Below, piece by piece: positions 18,069 through 27,116 of a stretch of 64,000 nucleotides of DNA (its first letter is position 1; each line of letters opens with the position of its first letter). This DNA comes from Plut-88900 sp963668115. GTDB taxonomy: Bacteria; Chloroflexota; Dehalococcoidia; Plut-88900. The stretch is from NCBI GenBank assembly GCA_963668115.1, contig OY764147.1:1302001-1366000 (forward strand), given 5' to 3'. The position numbers and the translations under genes are program-made. The notes beneath the pieces were generated by a model that ran no database searches, was not told the DNA's origin, and saw nothing but the letters and a program-made list of their open reading frames with translations.

Positions 18069-19205
18069 CTAACCGCCATTCGTGAAGCGGTATAGCTTCG
18101 CAGCCGTGTCCCGGATGATCTTCATCCGCTTGGTCTCGTCCTTCAGGCCCTTCAGGTTGTTCTCGATAGTCTCCTGGGAGTCGGGCCAGACGCCGTCCGG
18201 GTGGGGGTAGTCCGAACCCCACATGACGTTGTCCTCGCCGATGAAGTCGATCATGTCACCGGCAAAGGCTTCCTTCTGGAAGGTCGAATATCCCTGGCGC
18301 TTCCAGTAGTCGCTGGGAATCATCGAAAGGGTCACGTCCCCCTCGTCCTCGTGGTCCATCCGGTCCAGAACGTAGGGGATCCACGTAACCCCGCACTCCC
18401 CGAGCACGAACTTCATGTCAGGGTGCCTCTCGCACGCCCCCGACAGCACCATGCTCGCCAGGATCTCCGCCCCCGACAGCTGGAACGTCACCATGTTCAC
18501 CACACGATGGGTCAGCGCGTACAGCTTCTCGTCCCCGGGCTCGGGCGGACGGGGGTACAGGCCCGTGGTGTGGAAGGATACGGAGACCCCACACTCGGCG
18601 GCGGCTTCCCAGAGCACGTCCCAGTCCCGGTAGTACATCGGCTTGACCGCCGTCGCCACCCCGAACTCCACCCCCACCAGCCCCTTCGCCGCTATCCTCC
18701 GCACCTCGTCCGCGGCGGCCTGGGGATCGTGGTTCGGCAGGCACGCCAGCCCCCGAAGCCTGTCCGGGCACTTGCTGGTGAAGTCGGCGATCCAGTCGTT
18801 ATAGGTGCGATATACGGCGGCGACCAGCTCCTGGTCCTTCAATTTGGTGGCGACGGCGAACATGCCGTATATCACCTCCGCGTCCACGCCGTCTGCGTCC
18901 TGGTCTTTGATCCTCAGGTCGGGGTCGGTCGGATGGTACCGGCCCTCCGCGGCGTCCTGTATGAAACCCGTCGCCGCCATCTTGTCCACCCGAGTCTTCA
19001 TCCCCGGATTGTAGGTAGCCACCTTGGAGAAATGGCCCACGTCTTCCAGGTACACCCCGTCCGCCCACCACTGGTCGATGCCGTCGTGTTGCTCCACCCT
19101 CGGCATCCGTTCTGCGTACTGGCTCGGGGCCTGGGAGGTGAACAGGTCCCAGGGCAGGAAACCCAGGTCCACGTGGGAATCGGCGGAAATAACGTTGTAT
19201 TGCAT
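18069..19205 (-). CDS. Amidohydrolase family 2 metal-dependent hydrolase
   Basis: 378 residues from the ATG at 19205, which has AAGGAGGG just upstream; a longer start at 19235 would ignore that site. Metal-binding segments are ISADSHVDL at the N-terminus and MWGSDYPHPDG near the C-terminus. It shares the fold and the GSDYPH motif with the enzyme at 9398-10546 but is not a near-identical copy. It is probably a decarboxylase or hydrolase of a cyclic or aromatic acid, with unknown substrate. Monocistronic as far as can be seen. Confidence 0.87.
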   Translation of the reverse strand: MQYNVISADSHVDLGFLPWDLFTSQAPSQYAERMPRVEQHDGIDQWWADGVYLEDVGHFSKVATYNPGMKTRVDKMAATGFIQDAAEGRYHPTDPDLRIKDQDADGVDAEVIYGMFAVATKLKDQELVAAVYRTYNDWIADFTSKCPDRLRGLACLPNHDPQAAADEVRRIAAKGLVGVEFGVATAVKPMYYRDWDVLWEAAAECGVSVSFHTTGLYPRPPEPGDEKLYALTHRVVNMVTFQLSGAEILASMVLSGACERHPDMKFVLGECGVTWIPYVLDRMDHEDEGDVTLSMIPSDYWKRQGYSTFQKEAFAGDMIDFIGEDNVMWGSDYPHPDGVWPDSQETIENNLKGLKDETKRMKIIRDTAAKLYRFTNGG

Positions 19206-19517
19206 ATTACCCTCCTTGGGGCTTTTCCGGGACACGTCGATACTTAGGGCAGAATATCACCGCGCCCGATTAAGTCAAGACGAACCCCCCACCCCCGACC
19301 TCCTTTCCGCCATTCCGGCGCCCCGCGAGGAACCTGACGCGCCAGCCCACCGCCCACCCCCTCATCCCCACCCCCCTTAACTCGTCATTCCTGCGGAGGC
19401 AGGAATCCATCCCTCCGGAACAACCACCTACAACCTCGCAACTCACCTCTTCCCGTTCCGATGCCCCGCGAGGAATCTAGGACTTGCACACTTACATTCA
19501 CCTAGCATTCCAAGCCA
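19206..19517. other. Intergenic region, C-rich repeat debris
   Basis: No coding sequence is visible. It holds one palindromic ATTCC/GGAAT repeat (19383-19413) set in C-rich sequence that resembles the flank of the repeat region at 62.2-62.3 kb in the opposite orientation. Base composition becomes AT-rich towards the promoter of the next gene. Confidence 0.5.
19383..19413 (+). repeat. Dispersed palindromic repeat (ATTCCN-NGGAAT type)
   Basis: CGTCATTCCTGC-GGAG-GCAGGAATCCATCCC: an eight-pair hairpin flanked by CGTC and CCATCCC. Related copies lie at 20137, 41330, 62204, 62277 and 63493. The ATTCCC...GGGAAT core resembles the dRS3-like small repeats known from other bacteria. Confidence 0.65.
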
Positions 19518-19592
19518 AGAAGCGCTTCTATCGTGATTTACCCTCGGATTTTCCGAGAAGCGCTTGACAGAGTCGCGAATATACACTATTAT
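19518..19592 (+). promoter_or_regulatory. Promoter with paired palindromic operators
   Basis: TTGACA (19564-19569), 17 bases and TATTAT (19587-19592) form a near-consensus promoter. AGAAGCGCTTCT (19518-19529) is a perfect 12-base palindrome. Its core AAGCGCTT recurs at 19558-19565, running into the -35 box. The centres are 38 bases apart. This is the layout of a repressor binding two operators, one covering -35. CTATAG is also repeated at 19593 and 19603, around the likely start of transcription. Confidence 0.6.
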
Positions 19593-19632
19593 CTATAGCA
19601 AGCTATAGAGAGCTAAAGATTATGGAGACACT

Positions 19633-20097
19633 ATGACAGATAGCATGTTAGAACGAATGCGAATATTACGAGACGACGCCCTGGAGATTGCCAAGGACAG
19701 CCTCGATCACGACCCACGCATGTTTCGCGTCCTCAATGATGTTGCGGAGCGGATTAGAAATGCCATGCACTTGAACGGCACTGGTGTGGCCTCAGTAGTG
19801 GTGAGCCAGCCTACTCTTTCACTGCCTGAAACTGCTATGCGCTCTACAGCCGAGATAAGTTCATCGCAAATTATCTCAATCTACACCATATACAACGGGG
19901 TCAATTATCAGGCACAACTAGACCTTTCGCGTATTAGTCGGGGAGTCAAAGAGTGTGTGTATTTTGAAGGCGATTGGAGGACCCCCTCGGGAGCTGCAAT
20001 GAGGTTCACGACGAGCAATGTCAACGGATGGATTTTCTGGCGATACAAACGCGACGATGGCTCAGAAGGACGAATCAATGAGATCAAGAAGGGGTGA
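19633..20097 (+). CDS. Hypothetical protein, 154 aa
   Basis: A 154-residue soluble protein of unknown family. An acidic helical N-terminus (MLERMRILRDDALEIAKDSLDHDPRMFRVLND) is followed by a beta-rich part with GVNYQAQLDLSRI and NGWIFWRYKRDDGS, which could be a small ligand- or DNA-binding domain. It has a consensus promoter with paired palindromes just upstream, so it is probably expressed and regulated. AT content is higher than in neighbours, and it stands alone between repeat-rich stretches, which suggests recent acquisition. Confidence 0.65.
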   Translation: MTDSMLERMRILRDDALEIAKDSLDHDPRMFRVLNDVAERIRNAMHLNGTGVASVVVSQPTLSLPETAMRSTAEISSSQIISIYTIYNGVNYQAQLDLSRISRGVKECVYFEGDWRTPSGAAMRFTTSNVNGWIFWRYKRDDGSEGRINEIKKG

Positions 20098-20288
20098 TTT
20101 CTCTCCCCTTCTCCCTTAAAGGGACCTTTGCATAACCGTCATTCCCGACCCCGATCGGGAATCCATCCCGCGGGGCGCGGCGGGGTGTTCCCTCCTCCGT
20201 AGGGGTGCCCCTTGTGGGTACCCTGGGGCGGGGGGAGGCCCACGCCGGCCAACCCGTCGCAGATTCCTCCTAAAACTGGCACATTTGC
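20098..20288. other. Intergenic region with palindromic repeat
   Basis: No gene is visible. It contains the repeat at 20137-20169 and GC-rich sequence leading to the promoter of repeat copy A. The final ~15 bases before the -35 box (GCACATTTGC) are shared with the other two copies. Confidence 0.5.
20137..20169 (+). repeat. Dispersed palindromic repeat
   Basis: CGTCATTCCCGA-CCCC-GATCGGGAATCCATCCC: the hairpin ATTCCCGA/TCGGGAAT is flanked by the same CGTC and CCATCCC ends as the other copies. Confidence 0.65.
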
Positions 20289-20317
20289 TTGACACACCTG
20301 AGCAATGGCGCTATCAT
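20289..20317 (+). promoter_or_regulatory. Conserved promoter of repeat copy A
   Basis: TTGACA (20289-20294), a 17-base spacer and TATCAT (20312-20317). The boxes, spacer length and most of the surrounding ~45 bases are the same in copies C (40563) and B (63257 to 63229, minus). AAGGAGG follows at 20350-20356, but no ATG, GTG or TTG stands at a suitable distance. Confidence 0.65.
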
Positions 20318-20323
20318 ACCCTG

Positions 20324-21120
20324 CGTCCGAACAAATACTCTCGTTATACAAGGAGGAACCACACAACCCAGGGGAAACAACCCCGGCGCCCGAGAGGACA
20401 CAACGTCCAAGCCCATCCCAAGGGTCTTAACCCGGCCCGCGGCACAAGCGAAAACGCCATCTCCTCTCCACGACGCCCGGAGGACTCAACGCCCTAGCCC
20501 ATACCAAAGCCTATCCCCTCCCTCCCGTAGGGGCGACCGGCCAATCGCCCTCCCTTGCGAGGCAGGCAGGTTGCGGCACAAGCGAACGTCGCCATCTCCT
20601 CCACCCCAGTCCCGACCCATCACATTCCCCTGACCCCCCAGGCGATGGATAGACGCCCTGGATAGAAGCCACAGCAGACCGGCCATCCCCCGCCGAGAGA
20701 CCGTTTCGGAGGTCGGCCTGTAGCGGACTTGCGCTATATCAAGATAGGGGTGGCGGGCTGGCTAGCCCCGCTCCGGACAAGTTACCGGTGGTTGGCCCGT
20801 CGGCGAGCTTGCGCCACACCAAATCAAGCACAACTTGGGGTCGCTGGGGCACTCGGGACCTGCGGGTGCGCCACGTAATAACAAACTCCCGGGGGCTACC
20901 AGCCCGATCACTGGCCCCCACTGCGCCCTTAGGCGCCTGGGAGCGGGTCAAGGCCCGGCTTGTCTGCCCGAACAGCCGGAGCACACATCGAGCAGAAGGG
21001 TGCGGCCGGCTGCAATCCGCCCCACGGCGGACCTCTATGGCCCCGGACTGCCGAGCACCGCATGGTAGGGACCAACGGCTCACCAGGTGCGTCTCCATCG
21101 CCGACCCAAAACCCAACAGA
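20324..21120 (+). repeat. Long promoter-driven repeat, copy A (putative structured RNA)
   Basis: About 800 bases, nearly identical over its last ~430 bases to copy B (62395-62820, inverted) and more divergent in the first half. It is rich in hairpins: TAGCG/CGCTA near 20722, CCAG/CTGG inside GGGG...CCCC near 20895-20925, GCGCC/GGCGC near 20925-20940, CAGCCGG/CCGGCTG around 20970-21012 and TCCGCC/GGCGGA near 21020. Between copies A and B the last stems are kept while loops change and one-base indels occur. This argues against protein coding. It ends shortly before the convergent radC. Function unknown. Confidence 0.55.
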
Positions 21121-21184
21121 CAGAACCCAAAACCCCATCCCCCACAACTGAATACCCCAGGTGAATGAGCGCCCCCTTCCTCCG

Positions 21185-21904
21185 TCACCCAAACCCGATC
21201 CCCTGCTCCTTCAGGCTCACGAAAGCCTTTTCCGCAGGGTGCCCGATGATCACGTGGTCCAGCACGTCTATCCCCAGCAGCTTGCCGGCCTTGACCAGGT
21301 CTGCGGTCACGTGGGCGTCCTGGGCGCTGGGCGTCGGGTTCCCCGAAGGATGGTTGTGCGCCAGCAGAATCGACGTTGCGTTCGCCTTCACCGCCGCCCT
21401 GAACACCTCCGCCGCCCTCACCATCGAGGAGTTCACGTTCCCCTTGTACACCTCGTCGACTTCCATCACCCGGTTCTTCGTGTCCAGCAGAACCACCTTC
21501 AGGTGCTCCTGGGTAAGAAGGCTCATCTCGTCGCCCAGCAGATCGAACACGTCCTGGGGATTGTTGATGGCACGCCTCTCCAGGCGTGGATCGTTGCGGA
21601 GCCGCTGGCCCAGCTCCAGGCCTGCCTGTATCTGTGCGGCCTTGGCCTTGCCCACCCCGTCCAGTTGCGTCAGTTCGCTGAAAGAGGCCCGCGCCAGGCC
21701 CCTGAGCGTACCGTACCGGGACACTATGCGCCGCGCCATGTCCAGGGCGCTCTCCCGGCTGCTGCCCATGCGAAGGAGGATCGCAATAAGCTCGGCGTGG
21801 CTGAGGTTTTGGGCGCCGTATTTCTCCAGCCGCTCCCGAGGCCTCTCGTCCGAGGGCATCTCGGAAATGCGAAGGTTGTAGCGGGGTTGGACCTCTTCCG
21901 GCAC
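21185..21904 (-). CDS. radC: RadC family JAB/MPN-domain protein
   Basis: 239 residues from a GTG start at 21904. A helix-hairpin-helix segment (QLDGVGKAKAAQIQAG, about 75-90) precedes the JAB domain. The JAMM metal motif is complete in LLAHNHPSGNPTPSAQD. RadC proteins were long called DNA repair factors, but their biochemical role is unsettled. The gene lies 4 bases downstream of the flavoprotein gene on the same strand, so the two are probably co-translated, although no functional link is evident. Confidence 0.93.
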   Translation of the reverse strand: MPEEVQPRYNLRISEMPSDERPRERLEKYGAQNLSHAELIAILLRMGSSRESALDMARRIVSRYGTLRGLARASFSELTQLDGVGKAKAAQIQAGLELGQRLRNDPRLERRAINNPQDVFDLLGDEMSLLTQEHLKVVLLDTKNRVMEVDEVYKGNVNSSMVRAAEVFRAAVKANATSILLAHNHPSGNPTPSAQDAHVTADLVKAGKLLGIDVLDHVIIGHPAEKAFVSLKEQGIGFG

Positions 21905-21908
21905 GGGG

Positions 21909-24356
21909 TCAGCTCTTCAGTTTCACCATCTCGGGGTCGTAGAGCGGTTCTCGGGCAACGGTCGCGTCAATCAGCTCCCCGAAGTACTCGATCTGCACCT
22001 TCGTCCCCACCTCCGAGCGCTCGATGGGCAGGTAGCCGTAGGTTATTCCCCTACCGATGCTGTACCCATAGTTGGCGCTGGTCACGAACCCGGTGGGTTT
22101 GCCGTCTATCAGAATCGGCTCGTTTCCCATCACCACCCTGGACGCGTCGTCAAGGGTAATGCAGCAGAGCTTTTGGGAAAGACCCGCCTCCCGGCATTCG
22201 ACCAGGGCATCCCTCCCGAGGAAGTTCCCCTTCTTCATCCTGACCGCAAAGCCGATGCCCGCCTCGTAGGGATTGTATTCGGTGCTGATGTCGGCGCCCC
22301 ATAGCCGGTAGCCCTTTTCGAGTCGAAGGGAGTCGAAGGCGGCGGCGCCCATGGCGGTTACGCCTAGGGGTTGGCCTGCCTCCCAGAGAGTGTCCCAAAG
22401 CCGCAGCCCGAATTCAGACGGGCAGTAGACCTCCCAGCCGAGCTCGCCGGCGTAGGAGATGCGCAACGCCAGGCATGGCACGTCGCCGAGCATCACCTGT
22501 TGGCCGGTAAGGTAAGGGAACGCCTCGTTGGAGAGGTCGTGTCCGGTGACTGACTGGGCAAGCTCTCGTGCCCGGGGCCCCCACAGGCCGATGCAGCAGT
22601 AGTGGGAAGAGATGTCGGTTATCGACACGGAGCCGTCCTCGGGCAAATGAGACTTGATCCAGGCTAGATCATGGGGTGCGAAAGAGCCCCCCGTGACGAC
22701 CATAAAGCGGTCGGGGGCAAGGCGGGTGATGGTGAGATCACACTTGATCTTCCCCTGTTGATTGAGTAGAGAAGTGTATGTGACCCGACCCACGGGCCGG
22801 TCCATCTGGTTGCTGGCGATGTAATTTAGCGTTTCCAGAGCGCCGGGACCCTGGATTTCGAACTTGGCGAAGCCGGTCTGGTCGATCATCACGACCCGTT
22901 CTCGGGCGGCGCGGTGCTCGGCGTAGACCACGGGAGACCAGTTCTTGGACTCCCAACCCTCGCGGGGAGGGGCGGGGTCGCCTTCAAGGAGCTTTTCATT
23001 GGCGGCGTACCACTGGGGCCGCTCCCACCCGGCAACTTCAAAGAACTGCGCCCCGAGCTCCTGCTGTCTCGGGTAGAAGGGGCTCAGGCGCACGCGACGG
23101 GGGTCTTCCATCTGCTGGAGGGGATGGACTATGTCGTAAACTTCCCGGTACTGCTGGGCGGAGCGGGTCTTGATGTAGGAGTCGGCGGCCATGTGGGGAT
23201 GGAAGCGTGTAATGTCGGCTTCATGGGCGTCGATTTCCGGAGAGCCGTAGACCATCCACTCGGCCAGGGCCTTGCCTACGCCTCCCGCGTGCGCCACCCA
23301 GACGGCCTGGGCTATCCAGAAATTCTTGACGTTGGGCGCCTCGCCCAGGAGGGGCATGCCGTCGGTGGTGAAGGAGAACATGCCGTTTATGGGTTCGAAG
23401 AGCTGGTTGTCTGCAAGACCGGGCATAAGCTCGTCAATGGCGAGCAAAGAGTCGGCGAAAAGTTCGAGGCTGAAGGGCATGACGGCAGGTGTCACCCGGG
23501 CCATTTCGTAGGGGACTATGTCATCGGCGTTCACCAGGATCGGCTCATTCTGATAAGTCCCGACCTCCATGTATTCGAAGTACTCCCGGGCGTACATGGA
23601 CATGTCCTGGTGTCGGACCCCGGGCCGCGTGATCTCCCGCTTGTGATCGGCGAGTTCCGGTAGGGGTCCTATCTTGACCAGCGGGTGCTGCATCGGGTAG
23701 TAGGGGATGGGCAGCCCGACCATCCGCCCTATCTTCGGACCCCAGATGCCTGCGCAGGCGACCACGTGCTCGGCCTTGATGTTTCCCTTGGTGGTGACCA
23801 CGGTATCGACACGACCGTCATGGGTGAGAATGTCGGTGACCTCGGTCTCGCCGTGGAACTTCACTCCGAGGGCCTTGGCGGCGTTGGCCATGGCCTCGTC
23901 GGCTCGGACGCCCTTCACCAGGCCGTCGGATGGATTGTACATTGCGCCTAGGATATTGTCGGAGAGCATAGGGAAGAGGTCTCGGGCTTCCTTGGGGGAG
24001 ATGACCTCGGCCTCCAGCCCCCAGGACTTGCCGAAGCCCACTTTGCGCTTGAGTTCCTGCAATCGCTCTGGAGTCCATGCGACTTCCAGTCCCCCAACCC
24101 GGTAGAAGGGGCACTGCCCATCCACTTCCAGGGAGTTGAACAACTCAACCGTGTACTTGGCAGTCTCCGAAAAGAACTTTGAGGGGTTTATCTGGAAGAT
24201 GAAGGCGGGAGCGTGGGAAGTAGACCCACCCGTATCGGGCAGGGGCCCCTGGTCCAGGACGACTACGTCGGTCCAGCCCAACTTGGCTAGATGATAAACG
24301 ACGCTGCAACCGGCAATGCCGGCCCCGATAACGACAACTCTTGCGTGGTCTTGCAT
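21909..24356 (-). CDS. FAD-dependent demethylating dehydrogenase with GcvT domain (dimethylglycine/sarcosine type)
   Basis: 815 residues. The N-terminal DAO domain (about 5-370) starts with the dinucleotide motif VIGAGIAGCSVVYHLAKLG and carries GGSTSHAPAF, whose His is at the position that binds FAD covalently in dimethylglycine dehydrogenase. A linker domain follows, then the aminomethyltransferase-like GcvT fold (about 430-800) that transfers the one-carbon unit to tetrahydrofolate. Such enzymes oxidatively demethylate N-methylated amines such as dimethylglycine or sarcosine. The length matches the family. The divergent MFS gene upstream could import the substrate. Confidence 0.88.
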   Translation of the reverse strand: MQDHARVVVIGAGIAGCSVVYHLAKLGWTDVVVLDQGPLPDTGGSTSHAPAFIFQINPSKFFSETAKYTVELFNSLEVDGQCPFYRVGGLEVAWTPERLQELKRKVGFGKSWGLEAEVISPKEARDLFPMLSDNILGAMYNPSDGLVKGVRADEAMANAAKALGVKFHGETEVTDILTHDGRVDTVVTTKGNIKAEHVVACAGIWGPKIGRMVGLPIPYYPMQHPLVKIGPLPELADHKREITRPGVRHQDMSMYAREYFEYMEVGTYQNEPILVNADDIVPYEMARVTPAVMPFSLELFADSLLAIDELMPGLADNQLFEPINGMFSFTTDGMPLLGEAPNVKNFWIAQAVWVAHAGGVGKALAEWMVYGSPEIDAHEADITRFHPHMAADSYIKTRSAQQYREVYDIVHPLQQMEDPRRVRLSPFYPRQQELGAQFFEVAGWERPQWYAANEKLLEGDPAPPREGWESKNWSPVVYAEHRAARERVVMIDQTGFAKFEIQGPGALETLNYIASNQMDRPVGRVTYTSLLNQQGKIKCDLTITRLAPDRFMVVTGGSFAPHDLAWIKSHLPEDGSVSITDISSHYCCIGLWGPRARELAQSVTGHDLSNEAFPYLTGQQVMLGDVPCLALRISYAGELGWEVYCPSEFGLRLWDTLWEAGQPLGVTAMGAAAFDSLRLEKGYRLWGADISTEYNPYEAGIGFAVRMKKGNFLGRDALVECREAGLSQKLCCITLDDASRVVMGNEPILIDGKPTGFVTSANYGYSIGRGITYGYLPIERSEVGTKVQIEYFGELIDATVAREPLYDPEMVKLKS

Positions 24357-24558
24357 CGGCTCGGGCCCCTTTTTACTGATTTTCGGACAAGTCGTGCAAT
24401 TCTAGCAGGCGTAATGAAGGGAGTCGACAGAAATCAAGACCTCCTCTGTGGTAAATTAGCGTGATGAATTGCCCGTCTAGGCCCATTCGAGGTCGACACT
24501 CCACCGGGGACAAACGTGGCGAGGTCGGGCGCCCGGCTTCAGTCGGCCTCCGGACGGC

Positions 24559-25827
24559 ATGACCACCCAGGTCGCGGTACAGGAGCAGATGGAGGCGCGG
24601 GAGGGTGGGTGGAGTGTCCTTGTCTATTTCACCATCGGGCTGGCCACGGTGCTGGTGGCAACTACCTCACTGGGCCTTTTTCTCCCCGACATCATAGAAG
24701 ACCTGGACCTATCCCCGGCTGAGCAAGGTTGGCTGGGATCTTCCTTGCTGCTGGCCAACGTAGTTTTCTCAATTCCCATGAACTGGTGGGTATCGAGGTA
24801 CAGGCCGTGGAGGACGGCGGCGGTGGGGTTCGTGGTGGCGTCGGGGCTGATTGCGCTGGCGGGGGGAGCGCCGGGATTCGGGGTGCTGATATTTGCGAGG
24901 ATAGGGCTGGGGATAGTGCTCCAGGCGTGCCAGTCGCCCCGAAACATACTGATACTCCAGTGGATACCGCGGCGTCGGTACGGCCTGGCAAACGGGTTCT
25001 CCATCTCTATAGTGGACATCCTGATGGGCGCGGGGACTGTACTGATCCCCTACATGCTCGGCTGGTTCGGTGGCTGGCGGGAGACGATGTTCGTGTGGGC
25101 GGGAGTAGTGATGGTGGCAGCCATGCTGTGGATGGCAATGGGGAAAGACCGGGGAAGGCCCGAGGCCCCCGGAAGCGGCGATGAGGCCGCAAACGGCTCC
25201 CCGATTCGCAGCATCCTGAAGTACCGGGAGGTGTGGTTCATCTGCCTGGGCATGTTCGGGATGCTGCTGGCGCGGCTGGCCTTCAACAGCTTCTGGCCTC
25301 GGTTCATGGGGGAGGAGTACGGGATCGACATCCGTACGGCAGGGATATTGATGGGGATCGGGACTTTTGCCATGGCGCCGGCGGAACTCGGGGTGGTGGC
25401 TTTCCCCTTTTTCGGAAGGCACACTACCCTGGTGCTGCTCACGTGCGGGGTTGGACAGGCCCTCACCTATATAGGGTTAGTTGCTACGGACTCGTTCCCT
25501 CTACTGGTGCTGCTCTGGATAGTGGGCGGCGTCATGTTCAGCTTCTTCCCGATTCTGATGACACAGATATTCAACCTGCCGGGGATTACACAGAGAGAGG
25601 TAGCCGTGGCATCTGCTACGGTGTTCGCGGCCCTGTGGGGTGGAGGGGCGGTGGGACCAATCCTTGTCGGGTTCGTAGAGGAGGCAACTAGCGATTTGAG
25701 GTTTGGACTATTTGTCAGCTCATTCGCCCCGCTGATGCTCGTAGCTACCGCCCTGCTCCTAGGAGCCTATAGGAGAGAGACTCCAGAGTTGACCGAGGCT
25801 GATATGGTGGGACGCCGCAGAGAATAG
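24559..25827 (+). CDS. Major facilitator superfamily transporter
   Basis: 422 residues with about 12 hydrophobic helices and a central cytoplasmic loop rich in charged residues (MGKDRGRPEAPGSGDEAANGS, near 195-215). The helix 2-3 loop carries WWVSRYRPWRTAAVGF, a variant of the MFS motif A. It begins about 200 bases from, and divergent to, the demethylating flavoprotein, suggesting a carrier for a methylated amine or related acid, but this is inference. The ATG at 24559 is used. Confidence 0.85.
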   Translation: MTTQVAVQEQMEAREGGWSVLVYFTIGLATVLVATTSLGLFLPDIIEDLDLSPAEQGWLGSSLLLANVVFSIPMNWWVSRYRPWRTAAVGFVVASGLIALAGGAPGFGVLIFARIGLGIVLQACQSPRNILILQWIPRRRYGLANGFSISIVDILMGAGTVLIPYMLGWFGGWRETMFVWAGVVMVAAMLWMAMGKDRGRPEAPGSGDEAANGSPIRSILKYREVWFICLGMFGMLLARLAFNSFWPRFMGEEYGIDIRTAGILMGIGTFAMAPAELGVVAFPFFGRHTTLVLLTCGVGQALTYIGLVATDSFPLLVLLWIVGGVMFSFFPILMTQIFNLPGITQREVAVASATVFAALWGGGAVGPILVGFVEEATSDLRFGLFVSSFAPLMLVATALLLGAYRRETPELTEADMVGRRRE

Positions 25828-25878
25828 GGCCACAGTCGCTATACGAGAGTAAACATAGAACGCACAGGTAAAGAACAC

Positions 25879-26715
25879 ATGAAAAGTAGTTTGACCGGAA
25901 TCGTGGTAGTCCTGCTGATGGGCCTGGTTGCGGCAATGGGGTGCGGGGGACCGGGAGGAGGAGAGAGGTTGACGATTGGAGGTGACGTACCGGAAATCGC
26001 CACCGACGCGACTATGGTGGACCTGGAGGTAATTCGCGGGGACCCGGGCCTTATTGGGGAGGTGGGTGAGGTGCTGGCGGCGCTGAACCGGAGCCTGGGG
26101 AATGCGGGCGTGGGGAGTTCAGACCTGCGAGGCGCGGTAAGCTTTGTCATCGATGGGCGTCGGGTACTGATGGTAGAGGGGAGCTTCAATACTGAGGAGG
26201 TGGCGGAGCGCCTGGAGAGGAGTGGCCATGCCATGAGGCGCATAGCTGACACGGAGGTCTGGAGTGGAGATGCGGGCAATGTGGCGCTGTTGGGTCTCGG
26301 GCGTATGGCAATCAGCTACGACTTCAGGACCCTTGAGAAGGTGATAGGGCAGCTGGAAGAGGAGATAACCCTGGAACGATCAGAGGCCGCCAGGGCGGTC
26401 CTGGACAGGATGCGCGGAAACGCATACGTATCCATCACTATGAGATGTGAACTGATCGCCCCCGGATGCGAATCATTGGGCTTTTCTGCATCCGGAACAG
26501 GAGACTCGGCCGGGACTTTCGACCTCGTGTCCTACCACGAGACGGCGGATTTGGCTACCGAGGCACGGTCCGCCTTGGAGAATTTTACGTCCGCCGAGGC
26601 CCTCTTCAAAGACGCCGTAAACACCATAGAGGACCGACTGTTAATCGCCTCAGGTGAAGGTGAACTTTCAGAGGTATTCCGAGGAGCGGAGTCGGACTTC
26701 AGGTTGATCCCCTAG
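25879..26715 (+). CDS. Putative lipoprotein, 278 aa
   Basis: A type II signal peptide is clear: MKSSLTGIVVVLLMGLVAAMGC, with the lipobox VAAMGC and Cys at residue 22. The mature part is hydrophilic and begins with a Gly-rich stretch. It contains repeats of a fold with segments such as VDLEVIRGDPGLIGEVGEVLAAL and FNTEEVAERLERSGHAMRRI, reminiscent of proteins that compare two structured halves. No named family recognised. It is probably anchored on the outer face of the membrane. Its end overlaps the convergent rplL gene by 4 bases. Confidence 0.75.
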   Translation: MKSSLTGIVVVLLMGLVAAMGCGGPGGGERLTIGGDVPEIATDATMVDLEVIRGDPGLIGEVGEVLAALNRSLGNAGVGSSDLRGAVSFVIDGRRVLMVEGSFNTEEVAERLERSGHAMRRIADTEVWSGDAGNVALLGLGRMAISYDFRTLEKVIGQLEEEITLERSEAARAVLDRMRGNAYVSITMRCELIAPGCESLGFSASGTGDSAGTFDLVSYHETADLATEARSALENFTSAEALFKDAVNTIEDRLLIASGEGELSEVFRGAESDFRLIP

Positions 26716-27095
26716 GCCAGGTCGATGGTGGCGCCGGCGCCTTCGAGTTTTTCCTTGATGGTCTCGGCCTCTTCCTTGCCCACCGCTTCTCGGACTGCCT
26801 TGGGAGCGCTTTCGACGAGTTCCTTGGCCTCGCGCAGGCCAAGGGTGGTGACCTCTCGGACGGCCTTGATCACGTTGATCTTGTTGGGGCCGATCTCCTT
26901 GAGGACCACGTCGAACTCGGTCTTCTCTTCTTCGGCGGGGGCGTCGGCGGCAGCAGGCGCGGCGCCTGCGGCAGCGACGGCAACGGGTGCAGCGGCGCTC
27001 ACGCCAAACTCATCCTCGATAGCCTTGACGAGCTCTGAGAGCTCAAGGACGGTCATCGCCTTGATTGATTCCAGGACTTCTTCTTTGGTCGCCAT
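26712..27095 (-). CDS. rplL: 50S ribosomal protein L7/L12
   Basis: 127 residues forming the ribosomal stalk dimer. The N-terminal dimerisation helices (VLESIKAMTVLELSELVKAIEDEFGV) are joined by an Ala-rich hinge (AAPVAVAAAGAAPAAADAPAEE) to the C-terminal factor-binding domain (KTEFDVVLKEIG...KINVIKAVREVTTLGLREAKELVE). Last gene of the ribosomal cluster, 21 bases after rplJ. Confidence 0.98.
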   Translation of the reverse strand: MATKEEVLESIKAMTVLELSELVKAIEDEFGVSAAAPVAVAAAGAAPAAADAPAEEEKTEFDVVLKEIGPNKINVIKAVREVTTLGLREAKELVESAPKAVREAVGKEEAETIKEKLEGAGATIDLA

Positions 27096-27116
27096 GTCAT
27101 ATCTCCTTATGACGAG

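Noticed and set aside
20788..21168. A 126-residue frame in repeat copy A whose first ~60 residues recur in copy B (62433-62714, minus)
   Set aside because: The shared residues only reflect near-identical DNA. A one-base indel puts the remainder in different frames in the two copies, there is no ribosome site, and the composition follows hairpins.
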